From positions 17,814 to 81,813 of the forward strand of contig DATKSK010000018.1 in the NCBI GenBank assembly GCA_035531755.1: a DNA stretch of 64,000 bases. The letters run 5' to 3'. Under the pieces are notes generated by a model. It made no database searches and had not been told where the DNA came from. It saw only the letters and a list, made by a program, of their open reading frames with translations. This document shows positions 17,485-26,112 of the stretch, piece by piece. A program made the position numbers and the translations under genes. The first letter of the stretch is position 1. Each line of letters begins with the position of its first letter. The DNA comes from Acidimicrobiales bacterium (GTDB lineage Bacteria; Actinomycetota; Acidimicrobiia; Acidimicrobiales; UBA8190).

Positions 17485-18939
17485 ATGAGGGGGAGCGCAG
17501 GAGCGAAGCGGACAGGCGTGCTCGTCCGGGTGGTCGGCGCCCTGGCGCTCGGGGCCGGTGTGCTGTCGGCAGGGGCCCAGCGCGCCGACGCCTTCCCGAC
17601 CCTGCTGTACGTCCGGGCATCCATCGGGGTCGACACGGGCAACTGCCAGACCAGCACGACGCCGTGCCAGACCATTTCGTACGCCCTGACGCAGGCGCCC
17701 GTGGGGGCGATGATCGTGGTGGGCGACGGCACCTATCCGGAGCAGCTCACCATCTCGCAGAGCGTCACCATCTTCGGCAACGGGGCCAGGACCGTCATCG
17801 AGCCCACGAGCCTGCCCTCGTCGGGCACCGACCCCGACAGCGCCACGCCCCAGGACTACGTCGTGGGAGTCACCCCCGGCACGACGGGCGTGATCCTGAA
17901 GAACCTCGCGGTGAGCGGCGCCGGCGCGGCCTCGACGTTCACGAGCTGTGCCGACAACTTCGTCGGGGTGTACTTCCACGACGCCAGCGGCGGCATCGGC
18001 TCGGTCCGGGTGTCGGGGATGCAGCTCCCCTCGGGCTTGGGGACGTGCGCCAAAGGGAGCGGCATCTTCGTGGCGAGCGACGCGGGGCACACCTCGACGG
18101 TGAGCATCTCGCACACCTCGGTGAGCGGCTACCAGCAGAACGGCATCACCTGCGACGACGCCGGCACGTCGTGCACGGTGGTGCTCTCCGCGGTCAGGGG
18201 GTCGGGTACCGCCAGCCTGGTCTCCCAGAACGGCATCGAGGTGCACGGGGCCTCGGCGTCGATCACCGGCACCGGGGTCGCGGGCAATTCCTTCAAGGGA
18301 GGCGGTGCGGGCAACCAGGGCCACGGGCTGTACCTGCTCAACGCCGGGACGCTGCTGGTGAAGCAGAACAGGCTGTGGTCGAACGACGTCGACCTGTATG
18401 CCGGCGAGGTGCCGGCGCTGGGCCTCGTGCCACCCACCACCGGGGCATGGTCGATCGTGCACAACGGGGCGTCCTTCGCCACCGACGACACCGCCGGGGG
18501 CTCGGCCGGTGACGGCTACGGCGACGGGATCGTCATCGACAGCACGTCGAACACGGTCCAGGTCACCCGCAACATCACCAAGGGCGACGCCGACTTCGGC
18601 ATCGCCCTGCTCGGCGCCACCGGGGTGGCGGTCACGCGCAACATCGAGGTCCTCGACTACAACGGCCTGTACGTGGGAGGCCCCGGGAGCGCGGTCAGCG
18701 CCAGCACGGGGAACACCCTGTCGATGAACGACGCCAAGCACAACCACCACGACGGGATCGCCGCCGACGTCGGCACCACCGAGTCGGGGAACACCTTCAC
18801 GTCGGACAAGGGTGAGTTCAACCAGGCGGTGCAGATGGTCGACCTGTCGACCGGCGCCGGGACGGCGAAGACCGCCAACACCTGGACCGGCAACAAGTGC
18901 CACCACGGCCCGAGGAGCAGCCCCACCGGCCTCTGCTGA
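17485..18939 (+). CDS. Secreted right-handed parallel beta-helix protein
   Basis: A 484-residue protein. A signal peptide of about 38 residues ends in AGAQRADA before FPTLLYV. Next comes a Pbp11/polymorphic-outer-membrane-like start (VDTGNCQTSTTPCQTISYAL), then VVGDGTYPEQLTISQSVTIFGNGARTVIEP, the typical opening of pectin-lyase-fold proteins. Short repeats of the N-x-(I/V)-x(N) type (NGIEVHG, GHGLYLLNAG, DGIVIDSTSNTVQVTRN, NGLYVGG, DGIAADVGTTESGNTF) fill the rest. No catalytic residues of a known polysaccharide lyase were recognised. It is extracellular or surface-bound with unknown function. Confidence 0.82.
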   Translation: MRGSAGAKRTGVLVRVVGALALGAGVLSAGAQRADAFPTLLYVRASIGVDTGNCQTSTTPCQTISYALTQAPVGAMIVVGDGTYPEQLTISQSVTIFGNGARTVIEPTSLPSSGTDPDSATPQDYVVGVTPGTTGVILKNLAVSGAGAASTFTSCADNFVGVYFHDASGGIGSVRVSGMQLPSGLGTCAKGSGIFVASDAGHTSTVSISHTSVSGYQQNGITCDDAGTSCTVVLSAVRGSGTASLVSQNGIEVHGASASITGTGVAGNSFKGGGAGNQGHGLYLLNAGTLLVKQNRLWSNDVDLYAGEVPALGLVPPTTGAWSIVHNGASFATDDTAGGSAGDGYGDGIVIDSTSNTVQVTRNITKGDADFGIALLGATGVAVTRNIEVLDYNGLYVGGPGSAVSASTGNTLSMNDAKHNHHDGIAADVGTTESGNTFTSDKGEFNQAVQMVDLSTGAGTAKTANTWTGNKCHHGPRSSPTGLC

Positions 18940-18973
18940 TCACCCGGGGACCCGAGCCACCCCGGGGGGTCGG

Positions 18974-19021
18974 GGTACTCGGGGAGCGGGGTACTCGGGG
19001 AGCGGGTTACTCGGGGAGCGG
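18974..19021. repeat. Three tandem 16-bp repeats over the DUF4118 gene stop
   Basis: Units 18974-18989, 18990-19005 and 19006-19021 read ggtactcggggagcgg, the last with gt-t-actc. The gene-proximal copy contains the stop codon (19007-19009) and encodes the terminal PLPE. The other two follow the stop in the 3' direction of the gene. Confidence 0.9.
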
Positions 19022-19750
19022 GCGCCCCGAGAGCGCCGAGCCGAGCTGGTCGGCGAGCGCCACGGCGACGACGCACCGCTCCGGGGAGATCGGCACGGTC
19101 GGGGTGGGCGTGAGGATGAACGTGCCGAGCACCTTCCCCTTCCCCCGGACAGGGAGCTCGACCTGCCTGGTGGGCAGTCCCATCAACCTGGTCGGCCACC
19201 GGACGGGATTGAGCCGCACCGTGCCGTCCGGGTCGATCCAGGCCCCCTTCCCCGACGGGGGGTCCCAGACGAAGCGGCAGTCCTGCAGCGACAGCAGCTC
19301 GCGCAGCTCGGCCGCCACCGCCATGAGGACGAAATCCGGCTCCTCACCGCCCGCGATCCGCTCGCCCATGTCGTGGATGCGAGCCAGCTCGTGGCGTCCC
19401 TCGGCGGCCGCCTCCCGGTGCTCGCGTCCCCGGGCCGCCATCTCGCCCACGAGCAGCCCGACGGCCACGAACAGCACTTCGGTGGTGATGTCGGTCTGGC
19501 TGCTGATGCGGAACGACTCGTACGGTCGGGTGAGGAAGAAGTCGAACGACGCCGCCGAGACCAGGGCGGCCGCGGCCGCCGGCCCCCGCAGGCCCGCCGA
19601 GGCGACGGCCACGGTCACGACCACGAGGATCAACGCCGCGTTGGCCGCGGACAGATGGCCCCGCGCGGGGATCAGGGCGGCGCTCATCGCGAGGGGGGCG
19701 GCGATCGCCAACGACCAGACCAGGGTGGAGTGCCGGTGCCCGGGAGCCAT
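19007..19750 (-). CDS. DUF4118 (KdpD-type) membrane sensor-like protein
   Basis: A 247-residue protein. Residues 1-100 have three or four hydrophobic segments and the motif ASFDFFLTRPYESFRIS, the signature of the DUF4118 four-helix region of KdpD. After a helical linker (EHREAAAEGRHELARIHDMGERI) comes a GAF-like domain. No HisKA or HATPase domain is present, so it is not a complete histidine kinase. It begins seven bases after the stop of the KimA-like transporter gene; a role in sensing potassium or osmotic state for that transporter is inference. GTG 19753 is an alternative start. Confidence 0.8.
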   Translation of the reverse strand: MAPGHRHSTLVWSLAIAAPLAMSAALIPARGHLSAANAALILVVVTVAVASAGLRGPAAAAALVSAASFDFFLTRPYESFRISSQTDITTEVLFVAVGLLVGEMAARGREHREAAAEGRHELARIHDMGERIAGGEEPDFVLMAVAAELRELLSLQDCRFVWDPPSGKGAWIDPDGTVRLNPVRWPTRLMGLPTRQVELPVRGKGKVLGTFILTPTPTVPISPERCVVAVALADQLGSALSGRPLPE

Positions 19751-19756
19751 CACTCG

Positions 19757-22150
19757 TCAGTGGGCGGGCGATGGCTCGGAGGTGGAGAGCAACTCGTAGA
19801 GCGGGTTGATCATGGCGAGCTTGCCCTCGTGCTTGCCCACCCGCGCCTCCGCCGTGAGCTCGACGCCGCTGCGAATTCCGGGGATGGACCGCCGCCCCAG
19901 GAAGACCAGGGTGATGGCCTCGCCGCTGCCGTCGACGACGACACACTCCAAGGTGGGCACGCCCGACCACGGCTGGACGCGCAGCGTCTTCACCCGTCCG
20001 GCGATGCGCGCCTGGTGTCGCCACTGCAGGTCGGACACCGGGGTCGTCCCGGGGCGGGGTGCCGACGCCGGCCGCAGGCCGTCGGATCGGCGCTGGCCTG
20101 CGGGTTGCGGCGGACGGTCGACGCGTGAGAGCGCGTCATGCGAACGGCGGTCGTCGATGCCGGGAGCGACGAGGAACGGGACGATCGTCGCGTTCACATG
20201 GGACAGCTGGCTGACGATGTCCACGATGCGGTCGGCCGTCTGGTCGTGGAGGATGCGGCGCCACGCCTTGCCGTAGGACCGGCGCGGCAGCAGGATGCTG
20301 ACCTCGGTCTCGCCGTCGGCGAGCTCGGCCGCCAACTCGAGCGCGGCCCGGCCCAGCCGGCGGTCCGGGCAGTCGACGACGTCGAGGGGCAGCCGGGTCA
20401 GGCCCACCTGCTGCCACCGCTCGATGAGCAGCTCGGCCCGGCGATTGTCGATGTTGAAGTGCACGGCCCGCAGGTCGTCGGGCATCAGGGTGCGGGCGTA
20501 CTGGATGGCCCGGGCGGCGGCCAGGTCGATCCGGTCGATCAGGACGACGACGACGTGGCGACGCAGGATACGGGCTTCGCAGGCCTGGACGGCGGCTCCC
20601 TCTTCGAGGACGACGTCCTCCACGCGGTATTGCCGGTTCGTCCGCACCAGGGCGTAGACGAGGAGCGGCATGACGACGACGACGACCCAGGCGCCCTGGC
20701 TGAACTCGGCCACGGCGAAGACCACCACGACGACCAGGCACACGACCGCGGCGACGGCATTGACCGCCACGCTCTTGCGCCAGTGCTGCTCGCGGTGGGT
20801 CAGGTGGTGCTTGACCATGCCCGCGCCGGCCATCGTGAAGCCCGTGAACACCCCGATGGCGTACATGGGGATCAGCGCCGCCACCTTCGCCCCCGTGGCG
20901 AGCAGGAGGGCGATCGACGCCACCGCCAGGAGGATGATGCCGTTGGAGAAGACCAGGCGATGCCCCCGGACCGTCAACATGCGGGGCAGGAACGAGTCCT
21001 CGGCCACGAAGCTCACCAGGAAGGGGAAGCCGGTGAAGCTGGTGTTGGCCGCGAGGATCAGGATCAACGCCGTCGCCGCCTGCAAGGTGTAGAAGAGCGC
21101 GTGCCCCAGGGCACTCGTGCCGTAGACGAGCTTCCCGACCTCGGCGACCACGGTCGGGGTGCCCGAGGAGAACGGCACGGCGTGGGTGAAGGCGGCGAGC
21201 AACGACACCCCCAGGAACATCACGCCGAGGATGGTGCTCATGAGGACGAGCGTCGTGCGGGCGTTGCGGGCCTGGGGGTCGCGGAAGATGCTGACCCCGT
21301 TGGAGATGGCCTCGGTGCCGGTCATCGCCGAGCTGCCGTTGGCGAACGCCCGGAGGATGTAGAAGACCGACACGCCCAGGAGCAGCCCCCCGCCGGTGTG
21401 CCCGAGCGGCATCGTCTCGTGCGTCCGGGGTGCGTGGCCGAGGCCGCCCGCGGCGGCGTGCACCAGGCCGATCACGATGAGGGCTGCCATGTTGGCGATG
21501 AAGAAGTACGTGGGGATGGCGAAGACGCGTCCCGCCTCGCGGATCCCCCGAAGGTTGCCGAAGGCGAGGAGGACCACGAAGAAGATGGACAAGGGCACGG
21601 CCGCGCGTTTCATCGCCGGGGCGGCCGAGATGATGGCGTCCGCGCCGGCGGCCACCGAGACCGCCACGGTGATGGTGTAACTGATGAGCAAGGCGGCCCC
21701 GGCCACCTGCGCCACGTTCGGGCCGAAGTTGTCGCGGCTCACGACGTACGAGCCCCCCGCTTTGGGGTAGGACCGGACGACGTCGCGGTAGCAGATCGTG
21801 ACCACGGCGAGGACGGCCAGGATGGCGGCCGTGATGGGCGTCACCAACGAGAACGCCGCCAGCCCGCCGATCGGCACCAGGATCCGCAGGATCTCCTCGC
21901 TCGCATAGGCGGAGGAGGACATGACGTCGGAGGACAGCACCGCCAGCGCCGTGGGTTTGCCCAGGCGCTGGCGGTGGAGCTGGTCGGTCACCAGGGGTGG
22001 GCCCAGCAGGACCCGCTTGACCCGGTAGCTCAAGCGCTCGGGGAGGCTGGCGGTCAGGGTCGTGTCGGTCCGGGACGGGGACTTCGTGAGGACCGGCTCG
22101 GGCCGCAGCCGGGTGTCGGTATCGGTCGTCTCACCCCGAGCCACGTCCAT
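19757..22150 (-). CDS. APC-superfamily cation transporter, KimA-like, with C-terminal OB-fold region
   Basis: A 797-residue protein. Residues about 60-490 are a 12-helix APC transporter with SSAYASEEILRIL, YPKAGGSYVVSRDNFG and ANGSSAMTGTEAISNGV, close in pattern to the potassium importer KimA and related amino acid permeases. Residues 520-660 form a cytoplasmic alpha/beta domain (VVVVLIDRIDLAAARAIQYA) like the universal stress-type domain of KimA. Residues 700-797 look like an OB-fold (GRVKTLRVQPWSGVPTLECVV through VGKHEGKLAMINPLYEL), unusual for this family. GGGAG precedes the ATG. Potassium transport is inferred from the family and the KdpD-like neighbour; a basic amino acid substrate is the alternative. 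Confidence 0.82.
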   Translation of the reverse strand: MDVARGETTDTDTRLRPEPVLTKSPSRTDTTLTASLPERLSYRVKRVLLGPPLVTDQLHRQRLGKPTALAVLSSDVMSSSAYASEEILRILVPIGGLAAFSLVTPITAAILAVLAVVTICYRDVVRSYPKAGGSYVVSRDNFGPNVAQVAGAALLISYTITVAVSVAAGADAIISAAPAMKRAAVPLSIFFVVLLAFGNLRGIREAGRVFAIPTYFFIANMAALIVIGLVHAAAGGLGHAPRTHETMPLGHTGGGLLLGVSVFYILRAFANGSSAMTGTEAISNGVSIFRDPQARNARTTLVLMSTILGVMFLGVSLLAAFTHAVPFSSGTPTVVAEVGKLVYGTSALGHALFYTLQAATALILILAANTSFTGFPFLVSFVAEDSFLPRMLTVRGHRLVFSNGIILLAVASIALLLATGAKVAALIPMYAIGVFTGFTMAGAGMVKHHLTHREQHWRKSVAVNAVAAVVCLVVVVVFAVAEFSQGAWVVVVVMPLLVYALVRTNRQYRVEDVVLEEGAAVQACEARILRRHVVVVLIDRIDLAAARAIQYARTLMPDDLRAVHFNIDNRRAELLIERWQQVGLTRLPLDVVDCPDRRLGRAALELAAELADGETEVSILLPRRSYGKAWRRILHDQTADRIVDIVSQLSHVNATIVPFLVAPGIDDRRSHDALSRVDRPPQPAGQRRSDGLRPASAPRPGTTPVSDLQWRHQARIAGRVKTLRVQPWSGVPTLECVVVDGSGEAITLVFLGRRSIPGIRSGVELTAEARVGKHEGKLAMINPLYELLSTSEPSPAH

Positions 22151-22349
22151 GGTCTACCCGCTCCCGGGCAGCCGGGCGAGCGCCCGGCGGCCCCGTCGTA
22201 CGGCGGTGGCGGCCGCCCGCGACCCACCGCTCTCACAACTCTTCTGTGCCAGAGGTCGGGTCGAGGGGGTTCGTGCCGAAAGAAGAAGGGTGACGTGCGC
22301 TTCGGACCCCGTCGGGACCGATGGAGCGCAGGCACGGGAAGGCAGGAAC

Positions 22350-23777
22350 GTGGCGGGCAGGTGGGTGTCGTCGGGGTGGCAGAGGACCGTCGTCGGGGGG
22401 GCGGCCGCGGCCGCCCTGGTAGCGGTGATGGTGGCCGGCTCGACGGGGGTGGCCGCCGCCCAGGGCCACGGCCGGGGACAGGACCACGGGCGCGGGGCGC
22501 ACCCGAGCCCGCCGAGAGGGTTCGCGTTCGGACACGTCCTGAAGGGCGTCGTGGCCGCCGACCCGGCCCCCACGTCCACCGGGTTCACCCTCGATGCGGT
22601 GGGATGCTCGACGCCGCTCGGCCTCGCGCTGACGTCGTCGACGACGTTCGACGAGCTCGGGACCGACAACACCCCCACGGGGGTGGGGGCGGGGGACCGG
22701 GTCGTCGTCACCGTCGACCCGGGCGCGTCGTCGCTGACGGCGGAGTCCGTCACGATCCTGGTGGCACACGTGTCCGGCGCCGTCGCGTCGATCGGCGCGG
22801 GCTCCGTCGTGGTCACCGACGGACAGGGCTTCGACCGCACGGTCGACGTCTCGGGCGCCACCGCGTTCACGCCGGGCGGCACCGCGCTGTCGACCCTGGT
22901 GGTGGGACAGGGAGTCGACGCCTCCGGGCCCGTCGATGCCGACAACGTGTCGCTCGACGCGCTCAGCGTCCACGTCCGTCCCGCTACCGCGCCGGAGTCT
23001 GCCGCGGCGTCGGCGCGCCATGCCGAGCGCGGCGCGTTGGTGGTGGGCGTGGTCGCGACCACCCCGCCGCCCACGGCCGGTGGCTTCACCGTGGACGTCG
23101 CCGGCGGCACCGCGCTCGCCGTCAGCGCCACACCGCCGACGACGTACGTCGAGACGGGTGCCACGACGCCGCCCACAGGAGTCGTCTCCGGTGAGCACGT
23201 CGCCGTCCTGCTCACCGGCGACCCCACCGCGAGGACGGCCAAGCGCGTGGTCATCTTCTTGAACCAGCTCGACGGCACCGTCGTCTCCGTGGCGTCGTCG
23301 TCGGTCGTGATCGCCGACCACCAGGGCTTCTGGCGGACCGTCGACGTGAGTGGCGCCACCGCCTACGGGCCGTCGGGCACGTCACTGGGCTCGCTCGCCG
23401 CCGGGGACCACGTGGCGGCGTTCGGGACCGTCGACGTCGACGGCGTGTCGCTCGACGCCCTGTTCGTGCACCGCTTCACCACCCCGGCTCCCGACTCCGA
23501 CAGCGCGCACCTCTGGAAGACGACGCCCTCCACCTGCCCGGCCAGCGCGGGCTCCTCGACAGCGGCGGGCATCGACGCCGTTCCTCCGGGCGAAGGGTCG
23601 ACCGCGCCCCCACCGGCGACGTTCGGCGGTTCGCGGCCCGGCCGGCCCGGGCCCGGGCACGGCTCCGAGACCACCGCCACGGCGGTCGAGGTCGGGGGCG
23701 GTCGGCCTCGGTCCGACACCTACGGCGGGATCCCATGGCCCGGACCGGGGAGCACGCCCGGCGGCCCGGGCCGGTAG
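22350..23777 (+). CDS. Secreted protein with duplicated DUF5666-like modules
   Basis: About 475 residues. The signal peptide is hydrophobic (GGAAAAALVAVMVAGSTGVAAAQG). Two long similar halves follow (about residues 60-215 and 230-380), each with a VVGVV/GVVAA start, a TPTGV-G-VVV segment, an SSVVI/VTD(G/H)QGF-RTVDVSGATA motif and a closing DVD-VSLDAL-VH. These resemble DUF5666-type beta-strand modules. The C-terminal 90 residues are Pro/Gly-rich and disordered. The start is uncertain: GTG 22350 follows AAGGCAGGAAC and leaves a normal signal peptide, but the frame is open to 22062. Function is unknown. Confidence 0.72.
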   Translation: MAGRWVSSGWQRTVVGGAAAAALVAVMVAGSTGVAAAQGHGRGQDHGRGAHPSPPRGFAFGHVLKGVVAADPAPTSTGFTLDAVGCSTPLGLALTSSTTFDELGTDNTPTGVGAGDRVVVTVDPGASSLTAESVTILVAHVSGAVASIGAGSVVVTDGQGFDRTVDVSGATAFTPGGTALSTLVVGQGVDASGPVDADNVSLDALSVHVRPATAPESAAASARHAERGALVVGVVATTPPPTAGGFTVDVAGGTALAVSATPPTTYVETGATTPPTGVVSGEHVAVLLTGDPTARTAKRVVIFLNQLDGTVVSVASSSVVIADHQGFWRTVDVSGATAYGPSGTSLGSLAAGDHVAAFGTVDVDGVSLDALFVHRFTTPAPDSDSAHLWKTTPSTCPASAGSSTAAGIDAVPPGEGSTAPPPATFGGSRPGRPGPGHGSETTATAVEVGGGRPRSDTYGGIPWPGPGSTPGGPGR

Positions 23778-23844
23778 ACGCGTCCACCGGGCCCGGCAGC
23801 AGCGACGGCTGCCGGTGCCCGGAGCGCGTGGTTGGCTGGCTGGC

Positions 23845-23934
23845 TGGCGGAGGAGGTGGGATTCGAACCCACGGTGGCCTTGCGACCACAACGGTTTTCG
23901 AGACCGTCCGATTCGTCCGCTCTCGCACTCCTCC
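23845..23934 (-). tRNA. tRNA-Ser (CGA anticodon)
   Basis: The minus strand folds as a class II tRNA. The acceptor is GGAGGAG with CTCCTCC, the anticodon loop reads CTCGAAA with anticodon CGA, there is a long variable arm, and the T loop is GGTTCGAATCC. Discriminator G is followed by an encoded CCA. Confidence 0.95.
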
Positions 23935-23989
23935 CAGCGCCCGGAACAGTAGCCGCCCCTCGTGGTTGCCCGGCGAGGGGCAGGGGCCG

Positions 23990-24547
23990 TCAGCGCCTCC
24001 CGGCGAAGAACGCCGTCAGCAACGAGCCGCACTCCTGCGCGAGGACACCGCCGGTGACGGGGACTTCGTGGTTGAGGCGCGGGTCGGCGCACAGCTGGTA
24101 GAGCGACCCGCACGCGCCGGCCTTGGGGTCCGGCGCTCCGAACACGAGGCGGCCCACCCGCGCCGCCACCAGGGCGCCGGCGCACATGGCGCAGGGCTCG
24201 AGCGTCACCACCAACGTCACTTCGTCGAGCCGCCAGGTGCCGAGGGCCGCCGCCGCGTCGCGCAGCGCCAGGATCTCGGCGTGCGCCGTGGGGTCGTGGC
24301 GGAGCTCCCGCTCGTTGTGACGGGCGGCGATCCGACGACCGTCGACGACCGCCATCGCGCCCACGGGCACGTCGTCGTGACCGGCCGCCTCCGCCGCCTC
24401 GGCCAGCGCGCCCCGCATGGCCGTGACGTCGTCGAGGACGGTGAACTCCTCGGGTGCGTCGGCGTCGGCGTCGGCCACGGCGAAACGGTAGGGCAGACGG
24501 GAGGCGGGCACCGGATGCACCCGCCTCACCGCCGGTCTCCCCGGCAT
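23990..24547 (-). CDS. tadA: tRNA-specific adenosine deaminase
   Basis: A 185-residue zinc deaminase that converts A34 to inosine in tRNA-Arg(ACG). The zinc and proton-shuttle motif is HAEILALRDA and the second zinc motif is PCAMCAGALV. KAGACGSLYQL and LNHEVPVTGGV are typical of TadA. The protein is about 25 residues longer than usual at the N-terminus (MPGRPAVRRVHPVPASRL); an internal ATG near 24418 would cut into the domain helix, so the upstream ATG is kept. It is next to tRNA-Ser and close to dnaX, a placement common in bacteria. Confidence 0.93.
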   Translation of the reverse strand: MPGRPAVRRVHPVPASRLPYRFAVADADADAPEEFTVLDDVTAMRGALAEAAEAAGHDDVPVGAMAVVDGRRIAARHNERELRHDPTAHAEILALRDAAAALGTWRLDEVTLVVTLEPCAMCAGALVAARVGRLVFGAPDPKAGACGSLYQLCADPRLNHEVPVTGGVLAQECGSLLTAFFAGRR

Positions 24548-24633
24548 GGGTAGGCGGGCCCCCGGGACGCTACTGGGCCGAACCTGGGGCAGGAGCCGGA
24601 GCTCACGGAGTTGGCTCGGTTCAACCTGTGCCT

Positions 24634-24737
24634 CTGAGCTGGGTGTTCCCGGAGTGTTCGAGTGGGCGCGGGTGAGTGCGATCTGAGAGACGACCCGGTC
24701 ATGGTAGTCTCAGATACGAGCTAAGTGAGCCTTACGG
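24634..24737 (+). repeat. Upstream copy of a ~103-bp direct repeat (Fic promoter-like)
   Basis: It begins CTGAGCTGGGTG and ends TTACGG. It aligns along its whole length with 24775-24876, with substitutions and two indels. It carries TGAGAG at 24684, GTCTCA at 24707 and TGAGCC at 24726, at nearly the same spacing as in the other copy, but no gene follows it. Confidence 0.85.
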
Positions 24738-24774
24738 CCTTTTAGTCGCAGCTCCGGGCGACCCGACCTACGCC

Positions 24775-24876
24775 CTGAGCTGGGTGCTCCCTGATCGCTC
24801 GATGGTCTGCGAGTGAGTGCCAGCTGAGACCAACTGACCACGGTCGTCTCAGAAACAGGATAAATGAGACTTATGG
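24775..24876 (+). repeat. Downstream copy of the ~103-bp direct repeat, at the Fic promoter
   Basis: It begins CTGAGCTGGGTG and ends TTATGG, ten bases before the Fic start. It contains TGAGAC at 24825, GTCTCA at 24846 and TGAGAC at 24865. Confidence 0.85.
24825..24870 (+). promoter_or_regulatory. Candidate operator with three TGAGAC/GTCTCA half-sites
   Basis: GTCTCA (24846-24851) and TGAGAC (24865-24870) form a perfect inverted repeat with a 13-base spacer that covers an A+T-rich -10-like GATAAAT. A third TGAGAC lies 21 bases upstream. The position just ahead of the ribosome binding site suggests repressor binding, possibly autoregulation. Confidence 0.5.
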
Positions 24877-24885
24877 AGGTTTCCA

Positions 24886-26112
24886 GTGACAGACAGCGCT
24901 CCGGCGCCCTGGCCAGCACTCGGGTACGAAACGCTGCCTTGGGAGGTCTCTGCAACCGTCCCGGCATCCCGAACTGCGCGCCGCCGCCACCAGGGCCCCT
25001 ACCAGGCGGCGGTCGTCCCGGAGATCGCAGGCCTCAACGTGCCTCTTCCGACCGAGGTCGCCTCCCTGGTGGACGACGCCTCTGCCGAGATCGCCCGTTT
25101 GGATGGCGAACTCTGGCACGAGATCGGCCCGTTCAGCGCCGTACTGCTGCGGTCGGAGTCCGCTGCATCCTCCAAGATCGAGAACCTCACCGCGTCGGCC
25201 CGAGCCATCGCCGAAGCGGAGCTCCACCCCGACTGCAGGGGCAACGCCTCTCTGATCGTGGCCAACACGCGGGCCATGAGTGCTGCGATCGAACTGGCCA
25301 ATCGCATCGACGCCGACGCCATTCTGGCCATGCACGAGACGCTGCTCGCCCACGTTCCCCGGCAGGACGCGGGTACGTGGCGAAGTGAGCAGGTGTGGAT
25401 CGGAGGCGGCGACCTAGGGCCACACGGAGCGATCTTCGTCCCCCCGCACCACAGCCGCGTCCCGGCAGCCATCGACGATCTGTTGGCCTTCATCGACCGA
25501 GACGACGTCCCCGTACTCGCCCATGCCGCCATCGCCCACGCACAGTTCGAGACGATTCACCCGTTCACCGACGGCAACGGGCGCACGGGCCGCGCGTTGC
25601 TCCACGCCCACTTGCGGAACAAGGCACTGACCCGAAACGTCACCGTACCGATCTCCGCCGGGCTATTGACCGACACGGACGCGTACTTCGCCTCCTTGAC
25701 CGAGTACCGCGAAGGCGACCCGGTCACCATCATCGAGCAGTTGGCCCGAGCAGCGCTCGCAGCGGTCGGCAATGGCCGTCAGCTGGTCGATGACCTCCAT
25801 GCGATCCGCTCGGGATGGGTTGAGCGCATCAAGGCGCGACGGGATGCAACTACCTGGAAGATCGCCGACCTGCTCCTTGGGCATCCGGTCGTGAACGCTC
25901 AGGTCATCGCCAAGGAACTGGGAATGGCGGGCAGGAATGTGAACCGTGCTCTGCAACCGCTCGTCGAGGCCGGAGTCTTGATCGAGTTCACCGACAAGAA
26001 GCGCAACCAGAGGTGGCGTACTCCTGAGGTGCTGGCGGCCCTGGACGAGTTCGCGGTACGAGCTGGTCGGCGCGCCAGGGCGACCGGCCGGTCGGCCAGG
26101 TCCGCTCCGTGA
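24886..26112 (+). CDS. Fic family protein (class II, self-inhibited AMPylase-like)
   Basis: A 408-residue protein. The catalytic Fic loop is HPFTDGNGRTGR (near residue 225), complete with His, Asp/Gly and Arg. Upstream, SSKIEN matches the (S/T)xxxE(G/N) inhibitory helix placed N-terminal to the core, as in class II Fic proteins. The Fic_N-type domain occupies residues 1-110, and a winged-helix-like domain (AQVIAKELGMAGRNVNRALQPLVEAGVLIEF) lies at 330-380. Such proteins transfer AMP to a target Tyr, Ser or Thr, often as toxin-like or housekeeping switches; the target is unknown. The GTG start follows GGAGG by seven bases. It sits in an islet between two tRNA-Ser genes, behind duplicated operator DNA, and looks horizontally acquired. 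Confidence 0.9.
   Translation: MTDSAPAPWPALGYETLPWEVSATVPASRTARRRHQGPYQAAVVPEIAGLNVPLPTEVASLVDDASAEIARLDGELWHEIGPFSAVLLRSESAASSKIENLTASARAIAEAELHPDCRGNASLIVANTRAMSAAIELANRIDADAILAMHETLLAHVPRQDAGTWRSEQVWIGGGDLGPHGAIFVPPHHSRVPAAIDDLLAFIDRDDVPVLAHAAIAHAQFETIHPFTDGNGRTGRALLHAHLRNKALTRNVTVPISAGLLTDTDAYFASLTEYREGDPVTIIEQLARAALAAVGNGRQLVDDLHAIRSGWVERIKARRDATTWKIADLLLGHPVVNAQVIAKELGMAGRNVNRALQPLVEAGVLIEFTDKKRNQRWRTPEVLAALDEFAVRAGRRARATGRSARSAP

Larger units (their letters stand above)
24548..24885. other. Non-coding region between tadA and the Fic gene
   Basis: A 338-bp divergent intergenic region. Most of it is taken up by two diverged copies of a ~103-bp element (listed separately). No open frame or RNA gene was recognised. 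The A+T content is higher than in neighbouring genes. Confidence 0.7.

Noticed and set aside
22151..22349. c-di-AMP riboswitch upstream of the KimA-like gene, as in Bacillus
   Set aside because: The leader is short and shows only a GCCGGGCG/CGCCCGGC hairpin; no ydaO-type conserved segments were found.
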